DNA of 64,000 nt from QQWI01 sp964522015 (lineage in GTDB: Bacteria > Bacillota > Clostridia > Peptostreptococcales > Acidaminobacteraceae). The notes beneath the pieces were generated by a model. It was not told where the DNA came from, ran no database searches, and was given only the letters and a program-made list of their open reading frames with translations. Shown here one piece after another: positions 16,211-25,411 of this stretch (the stretch's first letter is position 1; each line of letters starts with the position of its first letter). The position numbers and the translations under genes are program-made. The stretch spans positions 1-64,000 of the forward strand of contig CAZFST010000004.1 in assembly GCA_964522015.1 (NCBI GenBank), read 5' to 3'.

Positions 16211-17587
16211 ATGAAAGAAGCGACAGCACAGACACTGACAGAAGGTAGTATTTCCAAGGGTTTATTCAAGGTAGCCCTGCCAACCATGGCGGGCTTTATG
16301 ATACAGATGGTTCACGATTTGATTAATATGGCATGGATAGGTCGGATCTCTACTAATGCCGTGGCAGGGATGACCATCTTTGCCACCATGTTTTGGCTAG
16401 TCAATGTCCTAAATGAAATCATTGGTACCAGCTCCATAGCACTGATTTCTCAAAGTTATGGCAAGGGCGATAAAGATCAGACAAGTTTATGTGTGGAGCA
16501 AACGTTAACATTCAAAGCCATCGTAGCAGTGATTGCCTGCCTTCTCTTTAGTATACTGCTACAACCACTACTTGGCTTTTTTACTCAGGACCCCGTGGTT
16601 CAAAAGGCAGCCCTTGATTATGGCTATATTCGCATCTTCTTCTTGCCGGTTATGTTTTCCGCTTACACCATTAATACAGCATTTCGCTGTGTGGGCCAAG
16701 CCACTAAACCCATGTATCTGATGGGGATTTCTGCGATTATCAATGTGATCCTCGATCCCCTTTTTATCTTTGAAACCGTACCGGGCCTTGGCATTCATGG
16801 TCTTGGTCTGGGGGTATTTGGTGCAGCCCTGGCCACTGTGATTTCTGTGACATTTACATTTGTTGCAGGGGTCATGATGCTCATGAGTAAAAGGTCTCCA
16901 ATCAAAGTGCGACCAAAGATGCTCTTTAAGTTGAACTGGGAAATTGACTATAAACTGCTTACCATTGGCCTTCCCAGTGGCTTTGAGGCCCTGTTAAGAA
17001 ACTTGGTTGGGATTTTCACATTAAAATTAGTATCACAATATGGTACGGACGCGGTTGCGGCCATGGGACTAAGTAATCGACTCTTAGAATTTGTATTTAT
17101 GCCACTCTTTGGGCTATCCATGGGTGGTGGTGCAGTTATTGGGCAGTGCCTAGGCCGTAACTTAGTGGAACGAGCAAGAAAAACCGTTAAAATGACCCTT
17201 GTTTATAGCGTGAGCATTATGGGATCCGTTGCTGTTCTAGCATTTGCTTTTCCTCAAATGATACTGGGTATTTTTACAGAAGACCCTAACTTGATTGCCA
17301 TTGGTGTCCCCATGATGCGCATCATTATTCCAGGTATGTTGTCCGCGGCTGTTATGATGGCCCTGGGCACGGTGTTTTCGGGATCAGGCTATAATACCCC
17401 ATTTTTGATATCCAGTATTACAGGGAAGTGGCTAGTGCAGATTCCCTTACTATTTATCTTTGTCCTCTTTTTAAAGCTACCCATCCACTTTGTTTGGATC
17501 ACCTTTGTGATTGCAGACTTTACAGAGATGCTGGTAATGCTAGGTTTTTACAAGGCAGGGAAGTGGACAAGGGTTCGAGCAATTTAA
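16211..17587 (+). CDS. MATE-family efflux transporter
   Basis: 458-aa integral membrane exporter with about 12 membrane segments in two related halves, expected to expel cationic or other amphipathic compounds using an Na+ or H+ gradient. Family signs are LFKVALPTMAGFMIQMVHDLINMAWIGR in helix 1, the repeated equivalent around LLTIGLPSGFEALLRN, and MGLSNRLLEF. AAAGGA lies upstream of ATG 16211. The substrate is unknown. It is followed 31 bp later by RNase Z. Confidence 0.9.
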   Translation: MKEATAQTLTEGSISKGLFKVALPTMAGFMIQMVHDLINMAWIGRISTNAVAGMTIFATMFWLVNVLNEIIGTSSIALISQSYGKGDKDQTSLCVEQTLTFKAIVAVIACLLFSILLQPLLGFFTQDPVVQKAALDYGYIRIFFLPVMFSAYTINTAFRCVGQATKPMYLMGISAIINVILDPLFIFETVPGLGIHGLGLGVFGAALATVISVTFTFVAGVMMLMSKRSPIKVRPKMLFKLNWEIDYKLLTIGLPSGFEALLRNLVGIFTLKLVSQYGTDAVAAMGLSNRLLEFVFMPLFGLSMGGGAVIGQCLGRNLVERARKTVKMTLVYSVSIMGSVAVLAFAFPQMILGIFTEDPNLIAIGVPMMRIIIPGMLSAAVMMALGTVFSGSGYNTPFLISSITGKWLVQIPLLFIFVLFLKLPIHFVWITFVIADFTEMLVMLGFYKAGKWTRVRAI

Positions 17588-17618
17588 ACATTGAGAAATT
17601 GAAGGGAGTGAGACTAAA

Positions 17619-18530
17619 ATGTTAGAGTTGTGTTTGCTGGGCTCTGGTGGCATGTTGCCACTTCCAGACCGACGTTTAACTGCGCTACTGGTACGCAATA
17701 ATGGCAAAATGGTTCTAATTGACTGCGGAGAGGGAACCCAAGTGGCCGTCAGACTTTTGGGGTGGGGATTTAAAACCATTGATGCCATTTGCTTTACCCA
17801 TTATCATGCCGATCATATTTTAGGACTAGTAGGCTTGCTCCTTACCATTGGTAATAATGGGAGAACCGAACCCCTGACCATTTTGGGTCCGCCACCCTTG
17901 CAGCAAGTCATTACGGGCCTGAGAGTGATAGCCCCAGAGTTACCCTTTGAACTTGTGCTGCAAGAGCTTTCAACCGAAGAAGGATCGACTTTTAGAGTAG
18001 GTGACCTTGAGATTAGCAGTGCGCCGGCAGAACATACATTACCCTGTTTGGCATATTCAATAACCCTACCGCGACAAGGCAAATTTGAGATAGAAAAAGC
18101 GAAAAGCAATGGGGTGCCAATGTCTCTTTGGAGCGTCCTTCAAAAAGGTGAGACCGCAGAGTTTGAGGGTATTATTTATACACCAGATTCAGTGCTAGGT
18201 GAGGAACGAAAAGGGTTAAAAATCTGTTATTGCACAGACTCCAGGCCTACAGACAATCTCATAGCACTGGCAAAGGGCGCAGATTTATTTGTCTGTGAAG
18301 GCATGTATGGCGATGTAGAAAAGTCAGAAAAAGCAGCTGAAAAGAAGCATATGACCTTCTTAGAAGCTGCCAAAATGGCCAAAACAGCCGGGGTTCAAGA
18401 ACTATGGCTCACCCATTTTAGTCCAGCTATGACAACGCCATCGGATTATTTAGAGGCGGTTCAAATTGAGTTTCAAAACACCATAATTGGTGAGGATTTG
18501 ATGGTAAAAACGTTGAAGTTTGCTACATAA
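17619..18530 (+). CDS. rnz: Ribonuclease Z (tRNA 3'-end processing)
   Basis: Metallo-beta-lactamase-fold endonuclease that removes 3' trailers from tRNA precursors. The signature THYHADH gives His61, His63, Asp65 and His66; further ligands are expected at SAPAEHT, TDSRPT and LTHFSP. 303 aa is the normal length of the short form. GGGAGTGAG lies before ATG 17619. The N-terminus LLGSGGMLPLPDRR departs somewhat from the common GTGGGVPT form, so it could be an RNase-Z-like paralogue. Confidence 0.88.
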   Translation: MLELCLLGSGGMLPLPDRRLTALLVRNNGKMVLIDCGEGTQVAVRLLGWGFKTIDAICFTHYHADHILGLVGLLLTIGNNGRTEPLTILGPPPLQQVITGLRVIAPELPFELVLQELSTEEGSTFRVGDLEISSAPAEHTLPCLAYSITLPRQGKFEIEKAKSNGVPMSLWSVLQKGETAEFEGIIYTPDSVLGEERKGLKICYCTDSRPTDNLIALAKGADLFVCEGMYGDVEKSEKAAEKKHMTFLEAAKMAKTAGVQELWLTHFSPAMTTPSDYLEAVQIEFQNTIIGEDLMVKTLKFAT

Positions 18531-18606
18531 AATATCTGAGTGACTAACAAATGCAATGAATGATGTGACTTTTAAAATCCAAATGATTATATGAAAGCGA
18601 GAATGA

Positions 18607-19767
18607 ATGCTACCTTTAAAATTTCTGAATGACAACCGCGAATTAGCAACACTTATATCAGAAGCATGGCACTGCGACCCCACATCAAGAGAGTGGTTTC
18701 AGTATTTTAGAATCTCATCAAATGCCATTTACCCATTGAGGGCATCTGAAGTAGATAACAAAGGCACACCCATTACAGTAAGTCACCGGGCCATGCTACG
18801 CTTTGCCCCTACCAGTGAAAAGTCACTGGAACGACTAAACGCTGAGCTTGATTGGATGACATTTCTCCACGATAAAGGGTATCCAGTATCGGCACATGTT
18901 CCCAATAAAAAAGGTGATGTCGCCATGGAACTGGATTCGCCTTGGGGCACCTATGTGGCTAATGTCTTTGTTGCGGCCCCAGGAATCACCATGGAAGAAG
19001 CAGAGTTAACAACAGAGTTAGCCCACCGATTAGGCAGATTGCTTGGGGAGTTTCATAAGTTGAACAGCGTGTATATGGCTACCCGTGAAGAAGCAGCACC
19101 AGTGACAAATACAGCACCAGTGGCTGATACAGCAGCGGCATCAAAGTCCTTTCTCAGTGTCTTTGACTACTGCGATAATTTTATCAATAATGCTTGGGGC
19201 ATTACCGCCTTACCACCAAGCTTTTACAGACTTGCCAGCAAGCTAAAATCAGAGCTGACAACCCTGAAAAACAGCACTAGCCCCACCCGTATGGGTCTCA
19301 TACATTACGATTTTGAGCTGGACAATTTGCTATATTGCAAAGAGACTGATACCATCACCGTGATTGACTTTGATGATGCCATGGTATCCTGGTACGACAT
19401 GGACTTGGTGCGTTTATTAGAAAATATGGACGAAAATCTATCGGAAACATTGGAAGCACATCAAATTATAGCCTTGCAAAGTGCTGCCTTAGATGGCTAC
19501 TGGGAGATTTGGCCCCAAACAAACCAAGGGATTCAGGGCGGCCTTGATAGTCAGGTAATCCAGGGATTGCAAGGCATAAGCACCATCCCCCATGGACAAG
19601 GGTTCCAAAACTTTATGGACCTCAATTGGATTTACCGGGCCCATTACAGCCTTAAAGAACCTGTAACAGATGAGCCTGAATGGATGATCAATCTAAGAGC
19701 AGGGCTCAGTCACCGTGCAGCTTTACGTCTAGAGAAATTGGAGGCATATTATGGAGATAGCTTATAA
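18607..19767 (+). CDS. Aminoglycoside-phosphotransferase-fold kinase
   Basis: APH/choline-kinase-fold protein of 386 aa. The catalytic loop is LIHYDFELDNLLY (HxDxxxxN type) and the metal motif VIDFDDAMVSWYDMDL. The substrate is unknown; members phosphorylate small alcohols, sugars or antibiotics. Between the lobes there is a low-complexity insert, APVTNTAPVADTAAA, from an imperfect 18-bp tandem repeat (19096-19131). A weak ribosome binding site precedes ATG 18607. The end overlaps the next GNAT gene by 17 bp, so they are probably coupled; pairing with an acetyltransferase suggests two modifications of related substrates, which is inference. Confidence 0.83.
   Translation: MLPLKFLNDNRELATLISEAWHCDPTSREWFQYFRISSNAIYPLRASEVDNKGTPITVSHRAMLRFAPTSEKSLERLNAELDWMTFLHDKGYPVSAHVPNKKGDVAMELDSPWGTYVANVFVAAPGITMEEAELTTELAHRLGRLLGEFHKLNSVYMATREEAAPVTNTAPVADTAAASKSFLSVFDYCDNFINNAWGITALPPSFYRLASKLKSELTTLKNSTSPTRMGLIHYDFELDNLLYCKETDTITVIDFDDAMVSWYDMDLVRLLENMDENLSETLEAHQIIALQSAALDGYWEIWPQTNQGIQGGLDSQVIQGLQGISTIPHGQGFQNFMDLNWIYRAHYSLKEPVTDEPEWMINLRAGLSHRAALRLEKLEAYYGDSL
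19096..19131 (+). repeat. Imperfect 18-bp tandem repeat in the kinase gene
   Basis: GCACCAGTGACAAATACA followed by GCACCAGTGGCTGATACA encodes APVTNT-APVADT, an in-frame duplication in a surface loop. Confidence 0.8.
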
Positions 19768-20551
19768 AATCAGCCCCTGCCCATGGCAGGACATAGAGTT
19801 TGAAGTGGTGCGACATATCGAAGGCAATGGCATCACCGTTGAATCCTTTTGGGAAGATCATATCCTAGCAAGTCAGCACTATAAAATCATGACTGAAGAC
19901 GGACAATTTGTGGGCTTTTTCGCCATTCATAAACAGCATATGATCACCCTTTTTCATGTTGAGCCTATCTTTGGACATTTGTCGCAGCCTTTATTTGAAA
20001 GGATCAAGCGCTATGAGCAAGTGACCAACGCCTTTGTCTCAACCGGGGACGAGCAGTTTTTAAGCCATGCCCTTGATAATTTCGCACGGTTAGAAAAACA
20101 GGCGTACTTTTCAATCTACACCGAAAGAAAAATGGCTGCCTCAAGACGGCAACCAATGGTTTTGCGAGAAGCAAAAAGTGAAGCTGATGTGGCCCTTTGT
20201 GATTTAGCAGAGGATTTTTTTGAACCGGATAACGGAAAACGAATCTTAGAAGGCAGTGCCTATTTCAAAGTTTATATCGTAGAAAATACTGAAAGTAAGG
20301 AACTCATTGGCTTTGGTGTTGTGGAATATGGGCGCATTGACTCAACCATTGCCAGCATTGGCATGTATGTCTGTAAAAACCTACGCCAGCAGAGCTATGG
20401 TGCCTCTATCTTAGAAAATTTAAAAGAATTGGTTGAGGGGAAGGGTAAAATCGCCCATTCCGGATGTTGGTACTATAACCACAACTCTAAAAAGAGTATG
20501 GAAGTGGCTGGGGCTTATAGCAAAACACGTTTACTAAAGATATATTTCTAA
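19751..20551 (+). CDS. GNAT-family acetyltransferase
   Basis: 266-aa protein whose C-terminal half (about 140-266) looks like a GNAT domain: MVLREAKSEADVALC starts the first strand, IASIGMYVCKNLRQQSYGASILENLKELV is a loose motif A, and NHNSKKSMEVAGAY the final segment. Motif A lacks the full RGxGxG pattern, so activity is less sure. The N-terminal half is unassigned. It begins inside the end of the kinase gene, with TTGGAGGC upstream as ribosome binding site. Confidence 0.72.
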   Translation: MEIAYKISPCPWQDIEFEVVRHIEGNGITVESFWEDHILASQHYKIMTEDGQFVGFFAIHKQHMITLFHVEPIFGHLSQPLFERIKRYEQVTNAFVSTGDEQFLSHALDNFARLEKQAYFSIYTERKMAASRRQPMVLREAKSEADVALCDLAEDFFEPDNGKRILEGSAYFKVYIVENTESKELIGFGVVEYGRIDSTIASIGMYVCKNLRQQSYGASILENLKELVEGKGKIAHSGCWYYNHNSKKSMEVAGAYSKTRLLKIYF

Positions 20552-20593
20552 GAAAACTCATTTATGAATAAAAGATTGCTAAAAGGAGAATAG

Positions 20594-21319
20594 ATGAAAA
20601 TTGGATTGGTTTCAGCACTAATGAGAGACAATGACTGTGGTCATCAGTTAAATGAAATAAAACGGCATGTTTCGTCTAATCACAATTGCGATTTGTTGTG
20701 CTTTGGTGAGAGTTTTATCCAAGGCTTTGAAGGCCTTACTTGGCAATATGAAGAAGACATCAACAGAGCAATTACACAGGATGATTCAATCGTTTTGCAG
20801 ATTAAAGAATGGGCAAAGCAATATAATTGTGGCATTTCTTTTGGTTTTATTGAAAAAGAGAATGAAACGATTTTCAGTAGCAATATGGTAATTGACAGAG
20901 ATGGTAATGTCATTGATGTATTTCGTAGGGTCTCCACTGGTTGGAAAGAACCCATTGCAGGGGAATTTTATCAAGAGGGCGTAGGGTTTCATACCTTTGA
21001 GTATATGGGTAAAGTACTAAGCGTTGCAATTTGCGGTGATTTTTTCAACGATGGCTTTCTAAATGAGCTGGAACAACTTGAGATTGACGCCTTGTTATGG
21101 CCAGTTTACAAAGATACGCCCACTGAGCAATGGCTTGAATCCTCACAAGGAGAATATACGGAAAGAGCCCAGAATATGCCCTGTCCAACCTTGATGATTA
21201 ATAGCTTTGATGATGATAATCTAAGAGCTAAAGGTGGCTGCTATGTGTTTCATCATAATAAGATTCTTTCATCATTGCCATTTGGAAATGTCGGTATCTT
21301 AGAGTTTGAATTACTATAA
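20594..21319 (+). CDS. Carbon-nitrogen hydrolase (nitrilase superfamily)
   Basis: 241-aa amidase-type enzyme of the nitrilase superfamily. The catalytic Glu is in LLCFGESFIQGFE and the nucleophilic Cys in VAICGDFFND. Where the family has the catalytic Lys (often YRK), this protein reads FRRVSTGWKE, so Lys is replaced by Arg or shifted a few residues. Substrate unknown; a small amide or ureido compound is plausible. AAAGGAG precedes ATG 20594. Confidence 0.82.
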   Translation: MKIGLVSALMRDNDCGHQLNEIKRHVSSNHNCDLLCFGESFIQGFEGLTWQYEEDINRAITQDDSIVLQIKEWAKQYNCGISFGFIEKENETIFSSNMVIDRDGNVIDVFRRVSTGWKEPIAGEFYQEGVGFHTFEYMGKVLSVAICGDFFNDGFLNELEQLEIDALLWPVYKDTPTEQWLESSQGEYTERAQNMPCPTLMINSFDDDNLRAKGGCYVFHHNKILSSLPFGNVGILEFELL

Positions 21320-21363
21320 GATGGATGACACAAGTTATACAGAAAGAAGAAGGGGGTGCTTAA

Positions 21364-21879
21364 ATGCTATCAGAAAATATCATTACAGAAAGACTTGTAC
21401 TTCGTAATATAACCAATGATGATGCCAATGCCATTTACCAATTGTGGAGCAACTTCGAGAACAACAAATACATGTGTGATCCTGTTGGTTCACAGGTCGA
21501 GGTTGAAGAAATTATTGATGATCTTGAATGTGATGAGACCACCATCGTCGTTGCGATACTTAAAGAATCTGGGGACATTGTTGGCACATGCTGTTTTGGT
21601 CCAGCAGATGATTCAAATGCTTGGGCATTTGGTTATAATTTATTCCGAAATTTCTGGGGCAAAGGTTATGCCACTGAAATTGTACAAGCTGTCATCGCAT
21701 TTGGAAGTAGTTTGGGTGTGGAAGATTTCATATCTTCATGTGCCATTGAAAATGCAGCTTCAGGTAATGTCTTACAAAAAAACGGCATGCACATTGATGG
21801 GACCGGTACGTTCTTGAACCCAGTTTCTCAGATAGTTTATGAAGAACATATTTATAAAAGGCACATTCCAAGAGTCTAA
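21364..21879 (+). CDS. GNAT acetyltransferase, RimJ/RimL type
   Basis: 171-aa single-domain acetyltransferase beginning ITERLVLRNITNDDANAIYQLWSN, characteristic of the RimJ/RimL-like group. Motif A is YNLFRNFWGKGYATEIVQAVIAFG, and AIENAASGNVLQKNGM is the final acetyl-CoA segment. It could modify a protein N-terminus, an antibiotic or another amine. GGGGG with a short spacer precedes ATG 21364, 44 bp after the nitrilase gene. Confidence 0.88.
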   Translation: MLSENIITERLVLRNITNDDANAIYQLWSNFENNKYMCDPVGSQVEVEEIIDDLECDETTIVVAILKESGDIVGTCCFGPADDSNAWAFGYNLFRNFWGKGYATEIVQAVIAFGSSLGVEDFISSCAIENAASGNVLQKNGMHIDGTGTFLNPVSQIVYEEHIYKRHIPRV

Positions 21880-21891
21880 ATGGAAGAATCT

Positions 21892-21922
21892 AAAGAGCCC
21901 TTTCTAACACGAGGGACTTTTT
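21892..21922 (+). terminator. Weak terminator between two GNAT genes
   Basis: AAAG and CCCT pair with AGGG and CTTT across a small internal loop, followed by TTTTTATTT. Confidence 0.5.
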
Positions 21923-21949
21923 ATTTGAGGTAAAATTCTGGAGGACCAT

Positions 21950-22471
21950 ATGGATTTTAAAAATGTTTTGAAGAATATTGAAACGGAACACTTAGTAATG
22001 ATTCCTGTGACGCTTGACATTACACGTTCATTACTTATTGACCAACATGATGTACTTGAGAAGTATGGTCTTGTATCCCATGCGATGTGGCCTACGAGCG
22101 ATACAAAAGATATTTTGCCGATTATTAACAGAGTTCTTGAGGAATCACTTGAACCCTCTGGGTTTGAATTTTGGATGGTTGTAAAAAAAGATAAGATGAT
22201 GATTATTGGAGATATTGGTTTTCATGCTAAACCAGATTCTGAAGGCGTAGTTGAGATTGGCTTTGGTTTTGTAGAACATGAAAGAGGTAAGGGTTATGGA
22301 TCAGAAGCACTTTTTGGAATCATGGACTGGTTGAGTCATCAAGAAAGTGTAAAAGTCATAAAAGCCGACTGCTTAATTGATAACAAAGCATCAGTAAGAC
22401 TATTGGAGAAGATTGGTATGAAGGAAGTCTATAGAAATGAAACGTATATATTTTGGGAAATGAGTCTATAG
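21950..22471 (+). CDS. GNAT acetyltransferase, RimJ/RimL type
   Basis: 173-aa protein with IETEHLVMIPVTLDITRSLL at the start, motif A GFGFVEHERGKGYGSEALFGIMDWL, and LIDNKASVRLLEKIGMKEV at the end. All key segments are present. GGAGGA (21940-21945) lies 4 nt before ATG 21950. It resembles the gene just upstream in architecture but not closely in sequence. Substrate unknown. Confidence 0.87.
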   Translation: MDFKNVLKNIETEHLVMIPVTLDITRSLLIDQHDVLEKYGLVSHAMWPTSDTKDILPIINRVLEESLEPSGFEFWMVVKKDKMMIIGDIGFHAKPDSEGVVEIGFGFVEHERGKGYGSEALFGIMDWLSHQESVKVIKADCLIDNKASVRLLEKIGMKEVYRNETYIFWEMSL

Positions 22472-22522
22472 AATTACCTTATCTTAAGAAAGTAAATTGC
22501 GCTACAAATAATGGAGGCACCA

Positions 22523-22674
22523 ATGATTAATTATAGGGAACTCACTGAAAACAACTATGAAAGTGCAATGGCTCTTCGAATAAGATGTTGGACTGAAGAA
22601 TTAAATGGTAGAGGTGAGAATACATTAGATTTGAATTAAACTATTTGTTTGTGAACGAGGAAGCCAGAGGCTGA
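22523..22674 (+). pseudogene. Decayed GNAT acetyltransferase remnant
   Basis: A well-formed start (ATGGAGG upstream, ATG 22523) opens a 38-codon frame, MINYRELTENNYESAMALRI..., typical of an acetyltransferase N-terminus, and stops at 22637. A frame change at about 22633 continues it as ELNYLFVNEEARG up to TGA 22672. VNEEARG looks like the start of motif A, so most of the core between is missing. I read it as an internal deletion plus frameshift. The 150 bp after it hold no gene I can see. Confidence 0.68.
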
Positions 22675-22824
22675 AATATTTCAATAGCCTTATTAAGATG
22701 ACTGGTTGATGTTTTCAAATTTTCTCTTGAAGAATTCAAACAAAGATAAAAGTTGATACCAAATAAAATCAATTAGCCAGAACCGGTCTTTCACCCAATG
22801 GGTCGAAAAATAACTGTGATATAA

Positions 22825-23652
22825 TCACCCAGTTGTCCAAACATTGGGCGATTTCTCATTGCAAATAGAACGGAGTTCATCAAGGTGATCAAGGTAACCT
22901 AGGTCTGAAAACTTGCGTGCTCCCTCTGGACAGCTTTGCACGCAGGCATTGCATTTTGTACATTTTCCAGTGGTGGTTTGAGGCGCTTCCAGAGGGATGC
23001 TACCTAGCATGCAACTAGCCACGCAAATCCCACATCGTGTACACCTTGCCATATCAACTTCAGGCTTGATATTTTTAAAATCAATTGGCTGTCCATCTCT
23101 GTTGGTCGGTATGAGATAGGGCTGATAGGGCCGCTGACCCATGGCTAAAATAGAAAGATCCAGTGGCCCGCCAGTCGCGACAGACTCAGCATGGGGCCCA
23201 TTTACAATGGGCTCGGTAGGTTGCCCTGATCCATTGGTCAGACATAAACTCAATTGTCGCTGCTTGATAGCAGCTGCAAATTTGCGAACTTCCACCCAGT
23301 CTTCTGCATTGGGCCGTGTCTTCATCAGGGACTTGTCAAAACTGTGGGACGCAACAAAGGCACCTGCACCTATCACATTAAAGCCTTGGGCATTCAAAAT
23401 ATCTACAAGCTCAATCAAAGCATCATCGTAATGGCGCCCCCCATAAGTGACAATGGCAATGGCTTGTTTACCATGGCCTAGCAGTGTTTTTAACCAGGGA
23501 ATCATCAGATTTGGAACCCGTCCTGCATAGACAGGAACCCCGATGATTGCTAATTCTTCTTTAGATCTTAAGGCATCTGAAAGTACTTGTGCCAAAAGTG
23601 CGGTATGTCCTGTAGGGGATTGCAACTGTAAGGTAATTGGATTATGAGTCAA
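22825..23652 (-). CDS. EFR1-like ferredoxin-flavodoxin fusion
   Basis: 275-aa electron-transfer protein: a flavodoxin-like N-terminal part (SPTGHTALLAQVL phosphate-loop-like, then AIIGVPVYAGRVP and VTYGGRHYDDALIEL) and two [4Fe-4S] motifs, CTRCGICVASC and CTKCNACVQSC. The start is TTG 23652 with AGGAGGG 8 nt upstream. The stretch between the FMN loop and the IIGVPVYAGR strand is shorter than I expect for this family by about 20-25 residues, so a beta strand and helix may be missing. It may still bind FMN weakly, or act only as a ferredoxin. Partners unknown. Confidence 0.82.
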   Translation of the reverse strand: MTHNPITLQLQSPTGHTALLAQVLSDALRSKEELAIIGVPVYAGRVPNLMIPWLKTLLGHGKQAIAIVTYGGRHYDDALIELVDILNAQGFNVIGAGAFVASHSFDKSLMKTRPNAEDWVEVRKFAAAIKQRQLSLCLTNGSGQPTEPIVNGPHAESVATGGPLDLSILAMGQRPYQPYLIPTNRDGQPIDFKNIKPEVDMARCTRCGICVASCMLGSIPLEAPQTTTGKCTKCNACVQSCPEGARKFSDLGYLDHLDELRSICNEKSPNVWTTG

Positions 23653-23749
23653 CGTTATTTCCCTCCTGAATACGGTGCTTATAGTTTACCATTTGATACA
23701 AAAGGATACCAGTTAACATTTTACATAAAGAAGTTAGGAGATCGATGCA

Positions 23750-24649
23750 ATGAAAACATTCGAAAACATTAGAAACTATAACCCTGAGGATGAAAAATCC
23801 ATAGTAGAAATCATGAAAGAGCCATCGGGGCATCACCTGACAACTGATAAAGTTGACTTCGATGGATTTCAAGAAGTATATGTTTACCAAGAAGGTCAAG
23901 GCGCAATTGGATTTGTCTGTATTGAAGTCCATGAGCAATTAAGTCAAATCATTTGTTACGTATCACCACAAAGAAGAGGTGAAGGGGTTGGCAGCAAGTT
24001 GTTCCAATATGGCAAGTCAAGATTGGAGAAACTTGATCCCAACACAATCTGGTTATTTTTTAGAAACGACGTAGGCAGTTCTGCGACATTTTATCAAAAT
24101 AGAGGTGCTGAACCTTGGTATGCCTATCATCATATGTTTTATAGCAAGCAAGAGCCTATCAGAGAAGAGCTTAATGTGGACTCTTTTGATGCAGTGGTTT
24201 CTTGCGAACCCCAATATCATGAGATATACATCGAAGAAAGAGCTAAGGCGTTTTATGCCATCAACAAAATGATTGACTCTCGACCATATGATGAGCGGGA
24301 GAGAAAAGACGATTTGATGAAATGGATTCACAAAAATGAAGATAAAATTTGGGTATTCATCAAAAATGGTGATTTTGTCGGATCCATTGCGCTATTTGAT
24401 GGTTTTTTTGATGAGATTTTCGTTTGTGAGAAGTACAAGGGAAAAGGATTCGGAAAAGCCATTGTGAAGTGGGCATTGCTGAAATGCCAAGATGAGGGAT
24501 GGGAGCCGTCACTGTGTGTTGTTACCGGAAATACGCCAGCAAAAATCTTATATGAGCAATGTGGTTTTAAAATTGCCCAGACTCTAGAAATGAATCGTAT
24601 TTTCAGTAAAAACAAGGCACCTGATTTTAGGGGACCAATCGGGGGCTAG
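23750..24649 (+). CDS. Tandem-domain GNAT acetyltransferase
   Basis: 299-aa protein with two GNAT domains, each with its own motif A: YVSPQRRGEGVGSKLFQYGKSRL in the N-terminal domain and VCEKYKGKGFGKAIVKWALLKC in the C-terminal domain. TGNTPAKILYEQCGFK ends the second. Both look competent, unlike the 15229 gene whose first domain is degenerate. Start ATG 23750; AGGAG lies upstream. It is divergent from the ferredoxin gene. Substrate unknown. Confidence 0.86.
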   Translation: MKTFENIRNYNPEDEKSIVEIMKEPSGHHLTTDKVDFDGFQEVYVYQEGQGAIGFVCIEVHEQLSQIICYVSPQRRGEGVGSKLFQYGKSRLEKLDPNTIWLFFRNDVGSSATFYQNRGAEPWYAYHHMFYSKQEPIREELNVDSFDAVVSCEPQYHEIYIEERAKAFYAINKMIDSRPYDERERKDDLMKWIHKNEDKIWVFIKNGDFVGSIALFDGFFDEIFVCEKYKGKGFGKAIVKWALLKCQDEGWEPSLCVVTGNTPAKILYEQCGFKIAQTLEMNRIFSKNKAPDFRGPIGG

Positions 24650-24752
24650 AAAATCATCTAATGCTCTTTATATATTTGATGATAATACCTATAGCAAAGT
24701 AACTGCTTTCTCTGTAGAATGATAGAGACAAATTCTATCGACTGAGGTGCTT

Positions 24753-25394
24753 ATGGACAACTACAGAATTGCAACCGACAGATTTATTTTGCGCCTTACT
24801 TACTTTGTTTTAAGTCTATTCGGTGCGGCGTATGGCATCACATTTATTTTTAAAGCGAATATCGGTGTGGATCCGGCCAATGTGCTGATTGATGGACTTT
24901 TCAACACCTTCGGCATTAGCCTTGGCTTTTGGATCACAGCCCTTTGGCTGTTTTTTATCGCAGCCGCACTGCTGATGGGGCTTAAGCCTTATATTGCAAC
25001 CGTTCTTGATTTAATGTTTTTTGGTCTGATCGTTGACCTTTTGATGAAGGTCAATCAGTTTCCCATACCCGAAACCGCAGGCGTATACAGTCCCTGGTTA
25101 TCTGCGGTTTACATGGCTCTTGGTCTATTGATATTGGCATTTTCAGTTGGGGTTTATATCAATGCACAACTAGGAGCGGGGCCTACCATGCTCTTTACCT
25201 TTGCCCTTGCTAAGAAAACAAAGCGCTCCATTGGGTTAGTAAAAACCCTTACAGATTTAATCATGTTGCTGGCGGGTTATCTACTTGGTGGTTCTGTGGG
25301 AGTGGGGACAGTGGTACTGGCTATCAGTGTGGGGTATTTGTTTCAGTTGTTGATTAAGAAGGTTAAATTGCCTGGGTTAGGTACAATAACTTGA
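24753..25394 (+). CDS. YczE/YitT-type multi-pass membrane protein
   Basis: 213-aa membrane protein with about five hydrophobic segments, paralogous to 8450-9052 in architecture: FKANIGVDPANVLIDGLF matches RANIGLAPWDVFHQGIS, and INAQLGAGPTMLFTFALAKKTKRSIG matches the GTGPRDGFMVAMVKRSGRS loop. GAGG lies 5 nt before ATG 24753; the upstream GTG at 24747 overlaps the ribosome binding site. Function is unknown in the family. A large perfect hairpin follows the stop. Confidence 0.83.
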   Translation: MDNYRIATDRFILRLTYFVLSLFGAAYGITFIFKANIGVDPANVLIDGLFNTFGISLGFWITALWLFFIAAALLMGLKPYIATVLDLMFFGLIVDLLMKVNQFPIPETAGVYSPWLSAVYMALGLLILAFSVGVYINAQLGAGPTMLFTFALAKKTKRSIGLVKTLTDLIMLLAGYLLGGSVGVGTVVLAISVGYLFQLLIKKVKLPGLGTIT

Positions 25395-25411
25395 GCTTCT
25401 GACTAAGAGAA

